From contig NZ_LMJT01000003.1 in assembly GCF_001429395.1 (NCBI RefSeq), positions 160,435 to 224,434 of the forward strand: DNA of 64,000 nucleotides, read 5' to 3'. Origin of the DNA: Allobosea sp. Root381 (lineage in GTDB: Bacteria; Pseudomonadota; Alphaproteobacteria; Rhizobiales; Beijerinckiaceae). Position numbers and translations under genes: made by a program. Positions 8,831-17,579 of this stretch are shown one piece after another. Each line of letters begins with the position of its first letter. Within the stretch, counting starts at the first letter, position 1. A model generated the notes under the pieces. That model was given only the letters and a program-made list of their open reading frames with translations, was not told the DNA's origin and searched no databases.

Positions 8831-9682
8831 ATGATCCTACGTTTCCTGAAGCACGGCCTCTTCGTCGCCGCCTGCGTCTATATCGGCCTCCTCCTGCTGC
8901 TCTATCTCCAGCAGCGCAACCTACTGTTCCCGCGCGATCCCTCGCGGGTTCCGGCCGCCACCACCGGGATTCGCGGCATCGAGGAGGTCACTCTGACGGC
9001 CGCCGATGGCGAGCGGCTGGTGGCATGGGTGGTGCCCCCGCAGCCTGGCAAGCCGGTCCTGCTCTATTTCCACGGCAATGGCGGCAATCTAGGCCAGCCC
9101 GGCCGGATCGAGCGCTTCCGCAACCTGACGGCAGACGGCACCGGGCTGTTCGCCCTGAGCTACCGCGGCTATGGCGGCTCGACCGGGAGCCCGAGCGAGG
9201 CCGGCCTGCATCTCGACGCAAGGGCGCTCTACGGCGCCGCTGCAGAGCGGTTCGGCGCGGCCCAGCTCATAGCGTATGGGGAATCGCTCGGCACCGGCGT
9301 TGCGCTCAAGCTGGCGGCCGAGGTGCCGCTCGCGGCCGTCGTGCTGGAGGCGCCCTACCTCTCGGCGGCTTCCGTCGCACAGCGCGCCTATCCGTATGTG
9401 CCGGTGCGCCTGCTTATGCTGGACCCGTTCCGCTCGGACGAGATCGTCGGGCGTCTGCGCCTGCCACTCCTGGTGATGCACGGCACCCGCGACGGCGTCA
9501 TCCGCTTTGCCGAGGGCGAGGCGCTATACGGCCTCGCCAACGCACCGAAGCGCTTCCTGAGCTTCCCGCAAGGCAACCACGGTAACCTCGCCGCCTTTGG
9601 CGCGCTGGACGAAGTCAGGCAGTTCCTCGGAGAGGTCGCGGCCGGAACGCTGAAAGGCGCGGAAAGCCGCACGATCGAATAG
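8831..9682 (+). CDS. Membrane-anchored alpha/beta hydrolase (BEM46/ABHD13-like)
   Basis: A 283-residue hydrolase with an N-terminal membrane anchor (LFVAACVYIGLLLLLYLQ). The oxyanion motif is YFHGNGGN, the nucleophile elbow is YGESLGTGVA (Ser at about residue 157), the acid is the Asp in HGTRDGVI and the base is the His in QGNHGNL. All three catalytic positions are intact. Family members act as esterases or lipases of unknown natural substrate at the membrane. The start is put at ATG 8831; an in-frame TTG at 8810 lies close to the pnt terminator. It is a monocistronic gene between that terminator and a convergent TPR lipoprotein gene. Confidence 0.88.
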   Translation: MILRFLKHGLFVAACVYIGLLLLLYLQQRNLLFPRDPSRVPAATTGIRGIEEVTLTAADGERLVAWVVPPQPGKPVLLYFHGNGGNLGQPGRIERFRNLTADGTGLFALSYRGYGGSTGSPSEAGLHLDARALYGAAAERFGAAQLIAYGESLGTGVALKLAAEVPLAAVVLEAPYLSAASVAQRAYPYVPVRLLMLDPFRSDEIVGRLRLPLLVMHGTRDGVIRFAEGEALYGLANAPKRFLSFPQGNHGNLAAFGALDEVRQFLGEVAAGTLKGAESRTIE

Positions 9683-9686
9683 GCGA

Positions 9687-9713
9687 AATGCTCGGGACGA
9701 AGCCGAGCATGAC
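9687..9713. repeat. Half copy of family B palindromic repeat
   Basis: The stem ATGCTCGG / CCGAGCAT followed by GAC matches the right half of the family B repeats at 38834, 45715 and 58300. It lies in the 39-base gap between two convergent genes and may act as a bidirectional terminator. Confidence 0.6.
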
Positions 9714-9721
9714 TTGGGCCA

Positions 9722-10633
9722 TCAGCTCCTGAACAGCCCGCCGCCACCGCCGCCGAGGCGGGACTGGCCAGAGCGGGCCGTGGCGTTGTTGCCGTCGAGG
9801 CTTAGCGCGCGCTGATAGCTTTCGGCGGCTTCCGCCTTCTTGCCGAGCTTCTCATAGGCGAAGCCCCGCCCGGCCCAGGCATCGGCGTTGCGGTTGTCGA
9901 CATTGAGCGAGGCGGTGAAGTCCTCCAGCGCCGCATCATACTTGCCGAGAGCGTTGAGGCTCTGGCCGCGGGCCGTATAGGGCGGAGCATTGTACGGATT
10001 GCGGTCGATCACCGAATCGAAATCGGTCACCGCATGCTGGTGCTGGCCTTCGCGCTGATAGACCAGCCCACGGGCATGGAATGCTTCCGCCGATTCCGGG
10101 TTCAGCCGGATCGCGGTGTTGAGGTCGGAGAGCGCCTGCTGGCTGTTGCCCTGGGCACGCAGCAGGTTGGCGCGTGCGATATAGGCCGGGGCGTAGTTCG
10201 CATTCGCCGTGGTTGCACGGTTGAAATCCTGCAGTGCCGCGTCGCCACGCCCGCTCTGGCGCAGGGCCAACCCGCGATTCGTGTAGGCCGAGGCGAGGTT
10301 CGGGTCGAGCTGGACCGCCTTGGTGAAGTCGGCGATCGCATCCGAGAAGCGGCCGATGCGGGCATAGGCCGCGCCGCGGGTGTTGTAGGCGCCGGGATCG
10401 TTGGGGTTGCGCGAGACGACTTCGGTCAGCGAGCCGATATTGACCTTGGCATCGGCTGCCGAAGCGGTGTCGAGCTCGGCGACGGGCTGCCCCGTCATCG
10501 TCGAGACGGTGTCGCAGCCGGCGAGCGCCAGGGCCATGCCCGCTGCAGCCACCAGGCTCCTGGCTTTTGCGGCCTTGCCCTGCCGGATCTTGCCGGCCCC
10601 GCGCCCGCTCCGCTCGTTCGTGACAGCCATCAT
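9722..10633 (-). CDS. TPR-repeat lipoprotein
   Basis: A 303-residue envelope lipoprotein. The signal region SLVAAAGMALALAGC ends in a lipobox (LAGC), so lipid attachment at that cysteine is expected. The rest is a run of about six tetratricopeptide repeats with the usual pattern (for example NPNDPGAYNTRGAAYARIGRF and NPESAEAFHARGLVYQREGQ), ending in a Gly-rich tail GGGGGGLFRS. It resembles NlpI-type scaffolds and Hyphomicrobiales Tad-locus TPR lipoproteins, but no partner gene is nearby. The start is ATG 10633 (a second ATG follows at once), preceded by GAAGGACGAAGC. Confidence 0.88.
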   Translation of the reverse strand: MMAVTNERSGRGAGKIRQGKAAKARSLVAAAGMALALAGCDTVSTMTGQPVAELDTASAADAKVNIGSLTEVVSRNPNDPGAYNTRGAAYARIGRFSDAIADFTKAVQLDPNLASAYTNRGLALRQSGRGDAALQDFNRATTANANYAPAYIARANLLRAQGNSQQALSDLNTAIRLNPESAEAFHARGLVYQREGQHQHAVTDFDSVIDRNPYNAPPYTARGQSLNALGKYDAALEDFTASLNVDNRNADAWAGRGFAYEKLGKKAEAAESYQRALSLDGNNATARSGQSRLGGGGGGLFRS

Positions 10634-10772
10634 GCTTCGTCCTTCGGTCCGGTTCTGCTTCATCTGCCAAGCGGCCCGTCCGGGCCGATACGGCGTCGTC
10701 GCGCTCCCCAACCGACAGCGCCCCGGAGAACAGAACGCCGCTTTGTGCCAAAGGTTTGGTTAACGGCGTCCG

Positions 10773-10811
10773 AAAAGCAACAACGCCCGGAGGCGGCTCC
10801 AGGCGCTGTTG
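10773..10811 (-). terminator. Intrinsic terminator of rpsU
   Basis: On the minus strand, CAACAGCGCC pairs with GGCGTTGTTG (one mismatch) around a GC-rich loop and is followed by CTTTT. It begins about 40 bases after the rpsU stop. Confidence 0.75.
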
Positions 10812-10853
10812 ATGATCGTGGTGGTCAGGCAGCGTGTCGTGCCGCCGACGCAA

Positions 10854-11087
10854 TCAGGGACGCTTCGGCTTCACCGGCGCCGGCAGCAGGCCTTCACGCT
10901 GGAGCTTCTTGCGCTGCAGCTTGCGAGCGCGACGGACCGCCTCTGCCTTCTCACGCGCCTTCTTCTCGGAGGGCTTCTCGTAATGGCCGCGGAGCTTCAT
11001 CTCGCGGAAGACGCCCTCGCGCTGCAGCTTCTTCTTGAGGGCGCGGAGAGCCTGATCGACATTGTTGTCGCGAACGAGAACCTGCAC
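10854..11087 (-). CDS. rpsU: 30S ribosomal protein S21
   Basis: A 77-residue, very basic protein starting [42 protein letters not shown], the bS21 consensus. It helps initiation on the small subunit near the anti-Shine-Dalgarno end of 16S rRNA. The C-terminal extension ([17 protein letters not shown]) is typical of alphaproteobacterial bS21. It stands alone, with a terminator downstream and a 165-base leader upstream after purK. Identification is firm. Confidence 0.97.
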   Translation of the reverse strand: MQVLVRDNNVDQALRALKKKLQREGVFREMKLRGHYEKPSEKKAREKAEAVRRARKLQRKKLQREGLLPAPVKPKRP

Positions 11088-11217
11088 GTGAAACGTCCGT
11101 CTTTAGCGGGTTGATCAAAAAAAGTCGGGCGGCGTCCCTGCGGTGCAGAGCGCTCGGAGGATCGTGCGGATAACAGAATTCAATCCGCCTGTCCACGCCG
11201 CAAGATTGCGAGAAACG

Positions 11218-11237
11218 GGGAGAACACAAGTTCTCCC
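11218..11237 (-). terminator. Possible terminator behind purK
   Basis: A perfect 8-bp hairpin (GGGAGAAC / GTTCTCCC, loop of four) lies 15 bases after the purK stop and is followed by CGTTTCTCG on the minus strand. The T tract is poor, so termination may be partial. It separates purEK from rpsU. Confidence 0.5.
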
Positions 11238-11251
11238 GTCGACGCCCGGCT

Positions 11252-12352
11252 CTAGGCCTGCTCGGGCGAAACCCGCGTGACATGGCCCATCTTGCGGCCG
11301 GCCCGCGCCTCGCGCTTGCCGTAGAGATGCAGATGCGCGCCGGGCTCGGCCAGGAGATCGCGCCAGCGCAGCGCGGCATCGCCGACCAGGTTCTCCATCT
11401 CGACACGGCCGCGCCGTCTGGCCGAACCGAGCGGGAAGCCGCAGACCGCACGGACATGCTGATGGAACTGCGAGGTCTCGGCGCCCTCGCTGGTCCAGTG
11501 ACCCGAATTATGCACGCGCGGCGCGATCTCGTTGACGACCACGCTCTCCCCCGCCCCCTCGCCGACGACGAACATCTCGACCGCGAAGACGCCGACATAG
11601 CCCAGCGCCTCACCGATCTGCCGGGCGGCCTCGATGGCGTCGGCCTCGGTCCCCGCCGTCACCTTTGCCGGAATGCGGGTGAAGGCGAGGATATGGTCGC
11701 GATGCTCGTTCTCGCAGAGATCGAAGGCGGCGAAGCTTCCATCGCTGCCGCGCGCCGCGACGACCGAGACCTCGCGCGAGAAGGTCACGAAGCCTTCCAG
11801 CACCGCCGGAGCCTGGCCGATCGCCCGGTAGGCCTCGTCGAGGTCGGTCCCCGGCAGAATCTTGACCTGCCCCTTGCCGTCATAGCCGAAGCGGCGGGTC
11901 TTCAGCACGCTGGGGCGGCCGAGCGCGGCAACCGCTGCCTCCAGATCGGCCAGCGAATCGACGGCACGGAACGGCGCGACGGCGAGCCCGAGATCGGCGA
12001 CGAACGCCTTCTCGCTCAGCCGGTCCTGCGTCACGGCGAGCGCCCGCGCGCCGGGATGTAGCGGCTTGCGCTGGCTGAGGAACGCGGCCGTCGCGGCCGG
12101 CACGTTCTCGAACTCGTAGGTCACGAGATCGACGGCCTCGGCGAAGCGGGCAAGTGCCGCCTCGTCCTCATAGGCGCCGACGGTGTAGGCCGCAGCGACG
12201 TCGAAGGCGGGGTTCTCCGGCTCGGGCGCGAAGATATGGCTCCTGATGCCGAGATCGGACGCAGCGAGCGCGATCATCCGTGCGAGTTGCCCGCCACCGA
12301 TGATGCCGAGGACGGCGCCGGGGCCGAAGCTTTGGAAGACCGGCGCGCTCAC
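11252..12352 (-). CDS. purK: N5-carboxyaminoimidazole ribonucleotide synthase
   Basis: An ATP-grasp enzyme of 366 residues that makes N5-CAIR from AIR, ATP and bicarbonate in purine synthesis. It starts near the nucleotide-binding [20 protein letters not shown] and has the ATP-grasp blocks [33 protein letters not shown] and VEMFVVGEG, then [15 protein letters not shown] with the Mg-binding Glu/Asn. It begins at GTG 12352, whose GTGA overlaps the purE stop by four bases, so translation is coupled to purE. Length and motifs are normal. Confidence 0.96.
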   Translation of the reverse strand: MSAPVFQSFGPGAVLGIIGGGQLARMIALAASDLGIRSHIFAPEPENPAFDVAAAYTVGAYEDEAALARFAEAVDLVTYEFENVPAATAAFLSQRKPLHPGARALAVTQDRLSEKAFVADLGLAVAPFRAVDSLADLEAAVAALGRPSVLKTRRFGYDGKGQVKILPGTDLDEAYRAIGQAPAVLEGFVTFSREVSVVAARGSDGSFAAFDLCENEHRDHILAFTRIPAKVTAGTEADAIEAARQIGEALGYVGVFAVEMFVVGEGAGESVVVNEIAPRVHNSGHWTSEGAETSQFHQHVRAVCGFPLGSARRRGRVEMENLVGDAALRWRDLLAEPGAHLHLYGKREARAGRKMGHVTRVSPEQA

Positions 12353-12849
12353 GCCTCGTCCTTCGCAGGATGCTCGGCGATGGCCGCGCTCTGGCGGGCG
12401 CGATAGGCGTCGAGGCGTTCGGCCAGCGCCTCGTCGGAGAGTGCCAGGACCGCGGCGGCGAGCAGCGCCGCATTCACCGCCCCTGCCCGGCCGATCGCCA
12501 GCGTGCCGACCGGGATGCCGGCCGGCATCTGCACGATCGAGAGCAGGCTGTCCTGACCTGAGAGCGCCTTGGATTCGACCGGCACGCCGAAGACCGGCAG
12601 CGGCGTCAACGAGGCGGTCATGCCTGGCAGATGGGCGGCGCCACCCGCGCCCGCGATCACCACCTTGAAGCCTTCAGCCTTCGCGCTGGTCGCGAAATCG
12701 ACCATGCGCTGCGGCGTACGATGGGCGGAGACGATGCGGTCGTCATGGGCGATGCCGAGCGCGTCAAGCGTCTCGGCGGCATGGCGCATCGTCGCCCAAT
12801 CGGACTGGCTGCCCATGATGATGGCGACGGGCGGAGACATCTTGGCCAT
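12349..12849 (-). CDS. purE: N5-carboxyaminoimidazole ribonucleotide mutase
   Basis: A 166-residue class I PurE, which converts N5-CAIR to CAIR. It shows [12 protein letters not shown] at the phosphate site, [17 protein letters not shown] (with the catalytic His in SAHR), [14 protein letters not shown] and [33 protein letters not shown]. It is the first gene of the purEK pair and overlaps purK by four bases. An ATG three codons in (12840) is an alternative start; no strong ribosome site distinguishes them. Confidence 0.96.
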   Translation of the reverse strand: MAKMSPPVAIIMGSQSDWATMRHAAETLDALGIAHDDRIVSAHRTPQRMVDFATSAKAEGFKVVIAGAGGAAHLPGMTASLTPLPVFGVPVESKALSGQDSLLSIVQMPAGIPVGTLAIGRAGAVNAALLAAAVLALSDEALAERLDAYRARQSAAIAEHPAKDEA

Positions 12850-12961
12850 GGCGGGAAAGGCTTCCGGAACGCGATGGAGGAAGCGCGCGATCTAGACCGC
12901 CGGACGCTGCGAAAGCAAGCACCGAATCGCCCGCAACCCCTTGCGGGCCCGAGAAAACTGC

Positions 12962-14329
12962 TCAACCGGAGGCGACCAGCCCGGCTCGCGCCAGAGCCGA
13001 TGCCTGGTCGGCCGAGACCTTCTCCACCGAGAAGCCCTCGATCTCCGCTTCGAACAGCCGGTGGAAGTTCAGTTCCGCGTCGAGATGCAGGAAGACGCCG
13101 CCAAGCCCGATCGCGGCACGATCCATGAAGACGAATTCGCGCGGCACCGTCACCGGCCCCTTCTGCTTCAGGGCCTGATGTACCTGGAAGGCCTGCTTGC
13201 GGCCGTACTCGGCCGGACTAACCCCTTCGGCGATGCGCCGGACGCGGTCCTCCAGCAGCGGCTCGTAAATGAAGCGCGCCCAGATGTTCAGCGTGTCGAC
13301 GAGATCCTTGGTCAGCCCCTTGAAGCCCCAGGTCTCATAGGCATGGACGACGCGCGCATCGTCCCCCTCGCGCAGGCCGCGATAGAGGTCGACCACGCCG
13401 CCGACGAAGGAGGGCGGGAAGATGCGGATGCAGCCATAGTCGAGCAGGTTGATGCCCGCCGCCTCGCCGCCTTCCGAAAAGACCGTGTAGTTCCCGAGAT
13501 GCGGGTCGCCATGGATCACGCCGTGATGGCTGAAGGGCCGCCACCACGCCTTGAACATGGCCGTCGAGATGCGGTCGCGCGCACCTTGCGGGTCCTGCTT
13601 GTGGGTCAGGATGCCATCGCCCTCGAGCCAGCGCATGGTCAGCAGGCGCTTGGTCGAGAGGGAGGCCTCGAGGCTCGGCACGCGCACCTCCGGCGTCTCG
13701 CCGAGCATCTCCTGATAAAGCGCGATGTGCTTCGCCTCGCGCTGGTAGTCCAGTTCCTCACGGACCCGCGCGCCGATCTCCTTGGCGATCTCCGTGGTGT
13801 CGATGATCGGGTCCATGCGCCGGTGCAGCGCGAACAGGATCTCGAGCTGGGAGAGATCGGCCTCCACCGCCGATTCCATATCCGGATATTGCAGCTTGCA
13901 GGCCAGCGTAGCGCCTTCGCGCGATGTGGCGCGATGCACCTGGCCAAGCGAGGCAGCGGCGGCGGGCTTCAGGTCGAACTCGGCAAAGCGCTCGCGCCAG
14001 TTCGCGCCGAGCTCGGCCATCATCCGGCGCTTGACGAAGGCCGCTCCCATCGGCGGCGCCTGCGACTGCAGCTTCTGCAACTCGGCGGCATATTCCGGCG
14101 GCACCACGTCGGGGATGGTGGCGACGAGCTGCGCCACCTTCATGATCGGGCCCTTCAGCCCGCCCAGCGCCTTGGCCAGCGCCTCGGCATTGGAGGCGTT
14201 TCGCCCATCCATGCCGAACAGCCGCGTGCCCGCGATCCGCGCCGCGACGCCTCCGACATTGGCCCCGACCCGGGCATAGCGGGCCGCACGGGCGGAAAAG
14301 CGGTTGGCTTCGGAATCGCGTTCGGACAT
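12962..14329 (-). CDS. ABC1/UbiB/COQ8-family atypical kinase
   Basis: A 455-residue ADCK/UbiB-family protein. The KxGQ-like motif reads GPIMKVAQLVATIPDVVPPEYAAELQ here, followed by the Ala-rich loop (AAASLGQVHRA), the invariant Lys strand (LACKLQYP), and HGDPHLGNYTVF and LLDYGCIR with the Asn and Asp of the kinase site. Relatives act as ATPases that aid ubiquinone synthesis or lipid handling. In the canonical motif the second residue is Gly (KxGQ); here it reads K-V-A-Q, a small change worth noting. ATG 14329 is preceded by GAGGTG. The neighbouring genes give no clue to its job. Confidence 0.88.
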   Translation of the reverse strand: MSERDSEANRFSARAARYARVGANVGGVAARIAGTRLFGMDGRNASNAEALAKALGGLKGPIMKVAQLVATIPDVVPPEYAAELQKLQSQAPPMGAAFVKRRMMAELGANWRERFAEFDLKPAAAASLGQVHRATSREGATLACKLQYPDMESAVEADLSQLEILFALHRRMDPIIDTTEIAKEIGARVREELDYQREAKHIALYQEMLGETPEVRVPSLEASLSTKRLLTMRWLEGDGILTHKQDPQGARDRISTAMFKAWWRPFSHHGVIHGDPHLGNYTVFSEGGEAAGINLLDYGCIRIFPPSFVGGVVDLYRGLREGDDARVVHAYETWGFKGLTKDLVDTLNIWARFIYEPLLEDRVRRIAEGVSPAEYGRKQAFQVHQALKQKGPVTVPREFVFMDRAAIGLGGVFLHLDAELNFHRLFEAEIEGFSVEKVSADQASALARAGLVASG

Positions 14330-14410
14330 GGCACCTCGGTCTTTCGGATCGCCCACCTCATTTAGGACGTGCCGGGTCCAAACCCAAGGCGGTGGCCGGA
14401 ACGGCCGGGC

Positions 14411-14510
14411 CGTCATTGCGAGCGCAGCAAAGCAATCCAGGGGACCGGACTGTACCGTCCGGCCGTGCCACCCTGGATTGCTTCGTCGCTGACGCTCCTC
14501 CCAATAACGG
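14411..14510. repeat. Family A palindromic intergenic repeat, copy 1
   Basis: The left arm GTCATTGCGAGCGCAGCAAA plus GCAATCCAG is mirrored by CTGGATTGCTTCGTCGCTGACG and a slightly decayed CTCCTCCCAATAAC end. The loop holds a second hairpin (GGACCGGACTGTACCGTCC). It lies between the dctM stop and the ABC1 kinase gene. Confidence 0.85.
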
Positions 14511-14513
14511 CTG

Positions 14514-15788
14514 CTAGCGCAGCATCCTCGGCAGCCAGAGCGTCAGGTCCGGCCAGAGCGTGATGATCGCCAGCGCCGCGAAAAGCGGGATGTAGAAGGG
14601 CAGTACCGCCTTCAGCACCGACGGCATCGAGGTCTTGGCGATGTCCGAGAGCAGGAACAGCGCCAGCCCCATCGGCGGCGTCAGCAGGCCGATCATCAGA
14701 TTGAAGACGAAGATGATGCCGAGATGCACCGGATCGACGCCCGCCATCATCAGCGGTGCCGCGACCAGCGGCGCGACCAGCAGCGTCGCGGTCGTGCTGT
14801 CGAGGAACATGCCGACGACGAGCAGCAGCAGGTTCACGATCAGCAGTAGCATCAGCGGATCGGTCGAGATCGCGAGCAGGCTGCGCGTGAAGGTCTGCGG
14901 CAATTGCTCGACGGTCAGTATCCAGCCGAACAGCGCCGCGGCCGAGACGATGACCAGCACGGCGGAGGTGGTCTTCACCGTGTCGAACAGCGCAAAGCGC
15001 AACCGCGGCCAAGTGATGCCGCCATAGAAGAAGATCGCGATCAGCAGGATGTAGACGACGGTGATCGAGGCCGCTTCCGTCGGCGTGAAATAGCCGCCCA
15101 GCATGCCGCCGACGAGCAGGAGCGGCGTCATCAGCGCGGGCGCGGCCGGCCAGAACGTGTTCCACAGCTCCTTGAATGTCGGCCAGCGCTTGGAACGCGG
15201 ATGGTTGTGGCGCTTCGCCAGCCAGGCGACCGTCAGCATCAGCAGCGCGACATAGAGCAGCGCCGGCATGATGCCCGCGACGAGCAGTTGCACGATCGAG
15301 ACGCTGGTGACCGAGCCGTAGATGATCAGCGGGATCGAGGGCGGGAAGATCGGCCCGACCACCGCCGAGGCGCCGGTGATCGCGGCCGAATAGGCGCGGG
15401 TGAAGCCGGCCCGCACCATGGCGCGGATCTCGATGCGACCCAGCCCGCCGATATCGGCAAGCGCCGCGCCCGAAGTGCCGGAGAAGACGAGCGAGCCGAT
15501 GACGTTGACCTGCGCCAGACCGCCCGGAACGCGGCCGCCGAGCGTATGGGCGAAGCGGTAGATATGGCTGGTGATGCCGCTCTGGTTCATCAGGCTGCCG
15601 ACGAAGATGAAGACCGGCACGGCCACGAGCGGAAAGGAATCCAGCGCATAGGTCATGCGCTGCGCGACGAGCTCGATCGGGAAGCCCGACAGGAACACGT
15701 AGAGCAGCGCCGGCACCGCGATGGCGACGACGACCGGGAAGCCGAAGATGAAGAGCGCCACGAAGGCGAGGATGATGGTGATCGACAT
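14514..15788 (-). CDS. dctM: TRAP transporter large permease (DctM)
   Basis: A 424-residue, 12-helix-class membrane protein of the TRAP DctM family, which carries the ion-coupled solute path. Family motifs include AVPVFIFVGSLMNQSG, VFSGTSGAALADIGGLG, FPPSIPLIIYG and, near the C-terminus, GLLTPPMGLALFLLSDIAKT. It is the last of three genes (dctP, dctQ, dctM), 12 bases after dctQ. The binding protein sits at 16531 and probably sets the substrate, likely an organic acid. A family A repeat follows the stop. Confidence 0.94.
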   Translation of the reverse strand: MSITIILAFVALFIFGFPVVVAIAVPALLYVFLSGFPIELVAQRMTYALDSFPLVAVPVFIFVGSLMNQSGITSHIYRFAHTLGGRVPGGLAQVNVIGSLVFSGTSGAALADIGGLGRIEIRAMVRAGFTRAYSAAITGASAVVGPIFPPSIPLIIYGSVTSVSIVQLLVAGIMPALLYVALLMLTVAWLAKRHNHPRSKRWPTFKELWNTFWPAAPALMTPLLLVGGMLGGYFTPTEAASITVVYILLIAIFFYGGITWPRLRFALFDTVKTTSAVLVIVSAAALFGWILTVEQLPQTFTRSLLAISTDPLMLLLIVNLLLLVVGMFLDSTTATLLVAPLVAAPLMMAGVDPVHLGIIFVFNLMIGLLTPPMGLALFLLSDIAKTSMPSVLKAVLPFYIPLFAALAIITLWPDLTLWLPRMLR

Positions 15789-15800
15789 CGGCCGGTGCTC

Positions 15801-16406
15801 TCAGTGCTTCATGTCGTCGGGCAGGTCGAGCTCTTCTTCGGGCTCGTGCTCCTGCGGGAAGGTGACGTAGAGCGGCCGCCCCTGGATGATCTTGACGGTC
15901 TGGATCGCACATTCGAGCGCGCTCATCGCGAAGCTGACGAAGGCGGCGCCGAGGAAGATCCAGTAGGGAATGCCGAGGGTCGGCGTCGAATTGTCGAGAT
16001 TGCCGCCGATGGCGACGAAGGCCGCGATCGCGATCGCCGCGAAAGTGGCCGTCGCCGTGATGGCCCCGGCGATCTTGGCGACCCGCACGACGCCGGCCGG
16101 GAAAAGCCCGACGATCTCCTCCATCCGGATATTGGCGCCGGCCGAGACGACATAGGGCAGCGCCAGGAAGACCGAGCAAATCAGCATGAATCGCGCCAGT
16201 TCCTCGACGCCGATGATCGGCGTGGCGAAGATCTCGCGCGAGACCACCTGGATGAAGGGCAGCGTCACCATGGCGACCAGCATCGCCAGGCTGCCCCAAC
16301 GGAATACCCAGCGCAGCGGTTCTATGGCCCGGTCGATCGCATAGCTGCGGCTGTCCGCTGCGGCGATATGGGCCGGAGCGTCGAAGACGATATCGGAGGT
16401 TTGCAC
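15801..16406 (-). CDS. dctQ: TRAP transporter small permease (DctQ)
   Basis: A 201-residue four-helix DctQ-type subunit. It shows the usual VVSREIFATPIIGVEELARFMLICSVFLALPYV region: the tandem helices flanking a GVEELARF-type motif. The C-terminus is acidic (EHEPEEELDLPDDMKH). It partners DctM, 12 bases downstream. A strong hairpin separates it from the binding-protein gene upstream, which would let the periplasmic component be made in excess. Confidence 0.92.
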   Translation of the reverse strand: MQTSDIVFDAPAHIAAADSRSYAIDRAIEPLRWVFRWGSLAMLVAMVTLPFIQVVSREIFATPIIGVEELARFMLICSVFLALPYVVSAGANIRMEEIVGLFPAGVVRVAKIAGAITATATFAAIAIAAFVAIGGNLDNSTPTLGIPYWIFLGAAFVSFAMSALECAIQTVKIIQGRPLYVTFPQEHEPEEELDLPDDMKH

Positions 16407-16497
16407 GAGTGCCTCGCAGGCGGGCGAAAGGATGGGGGCGGCTGGAGCACCGGCTGGACCGACGCCGCGCGCCCGTGGGGCGTGCGGCGCGATCCGG

Positions 16498-16526
16498 GAG
16501 GGCCGGGGCTCGGCGCCCCGGCCCTC
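16498..16526 (-). terminator. Hairpin between dctP and dctQ (attenuator-like)
   Basis: A perfect 12-bp stem (GAGGGCCGGGGC / GCCCCGGCCCTC) with a 5-base loop starts five bases after the dctP stop. No T run follows, so partial termination or 3'-end protection of the dctP mRNA is more likely than full termination. Confidence 0.7.
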
Positions 16527-16530
16527 GATT

Positions 16531-17529
16531 TCACTTCACGGCGGCAATGCGCGCCGTGATCGGAGCCCAGGTCGGGAAGTCGGCAGTGACCTGCGCGCCG
16601 ACCGACTTGCGGAACTCGTCGACCTTGAGCCCCTCCTTCTCGGTGACGAAGGTCATGCCCTTCTTCTTGAGCTCGTCGATCAGCTGGACCTCGGCCTCGA
16701 GGCCGAGCTTCAGCGTCTCCTCGCCGACCTCGGCCGCGACCGCGGCGACGATGGCGCGGTCCTTCTCCGGGATCGACTGCCAGGTCCTCTCGTTGATGAA
16801 GACCGGCAGCACGTTCTGCATGTGCCCGGTCAACATCACATGGGTCTGCACCTCATAGAGCTTGTTCGCGTTGATCATGGTCAGCGGGTTTTCCTGGCCG
16901 ATCACCATGCCGGTCATCAGCGCGGTCGGCAGCTCGCCGACCTCGACCGGCGTCGGCACCGCGCCCATGCCCTTGATCATCGTCGTCCAGAGCTGCAGCG
17001 GCACGCCGCGGAAGCGCTTGTCCTTGAGGTCGGCCGGCGAATACACCGCCATCTTCGCGGTCATCTGGCGCGCGCCGCGGTAGAGCCGGCCGATGATGCG
17101 GATATTGGCCTGCTTGACCAGCTTGTCCGACATCTCCTTCATGATCTCGGACGAAGCCGGGTCGGTCGCGGCCATGGCATGGGTGCCGTCGCGATAGACG
17201 AAGGGGGCGGCGAAGGCGGCGATGTCCGGCATCAGCCGCGACAGCGACGCGAATTCGTGATGAGCCAGCGGGATCGCGCCGCTGCGGACGCCGTCCACGG
17301 TCTCCGACGCGCCGCCGAGCTGCGAGTTCGGGAAGACCTGCACCTTGACGCGGCCTTCCGTGCCCTTCTCGACCCGCTTGGCGAACTCCTCGGCGTACCA
17401 GTACTGGATGTCGCCTTCCGAACCGACATGGGCATAGCGGATCGTCACCTGGGCCGCGACCGGAGCCGCCAGCCCGAGCGAGAGCGCGAGCGCCGCGGCG
17501 AAAGTCTTCAGGGTCTGCCTCTTGTTCAT
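16531..17529 (-). CDS. dctP: TRAP transporter substrate-binding protein (DctP)
   Basis: A 332-residue periplasmic binding protein. A signal peptide (TFAAALALSLGLAAPVAAQ) precedes the DctP fold: VTIRYAHVGSEGD, VQVFPNSQLGGASETVDGVRSG and the central helix region KDKRFRGVPLQLWTTMIKGMGAVPTPVEVGELPTALMTGMVIGQENPL. The latter holds the conserved Arg of the QxxR.P-type ligand site (here RFRGVP). It captures an organic acid for DctQM. GAGGAGGAACGC before ATG 17529 is a strong ribosome site. It is 50 bases downstream of the amidohydrolase gene, in one transcription unit. Confidence 0.93.
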   Translation of the reverse strand: MNKRQTLKTFAAALALSLGLAAPVAAQVTIRYAHVGSEGDIQYWYAEEFAKRVEKGTEGRVKVQVFPNSQLGGASETVDGVRSGAIPLAHHEFASLSRLMPDIAAFAAPFVYRDGTHAMAATDPASSEIMKEMSDKLVKQANIRIIGRLYRGARQMTAKMAVYSPADLKDKRFRGVPLQLWTTMIKGMGAVPTPVEVGELPTALMTGMVIGQENPLTMINANKLYEVQTHVMLTGHMQNVLPVFINERTWQSIPEKDRAIVAAVAAEVGEETLKLGLEAEVQLIDELKKKGMTFVTEKEGLKVDEFRKSVGAQVTADFPTWAPITARIAAVK

Positions 17530-17579
17530 GCGTTCCTCCTCGTTTTCTGATCCGGCTTATTCTGTCGTTGCCTGGTGCG

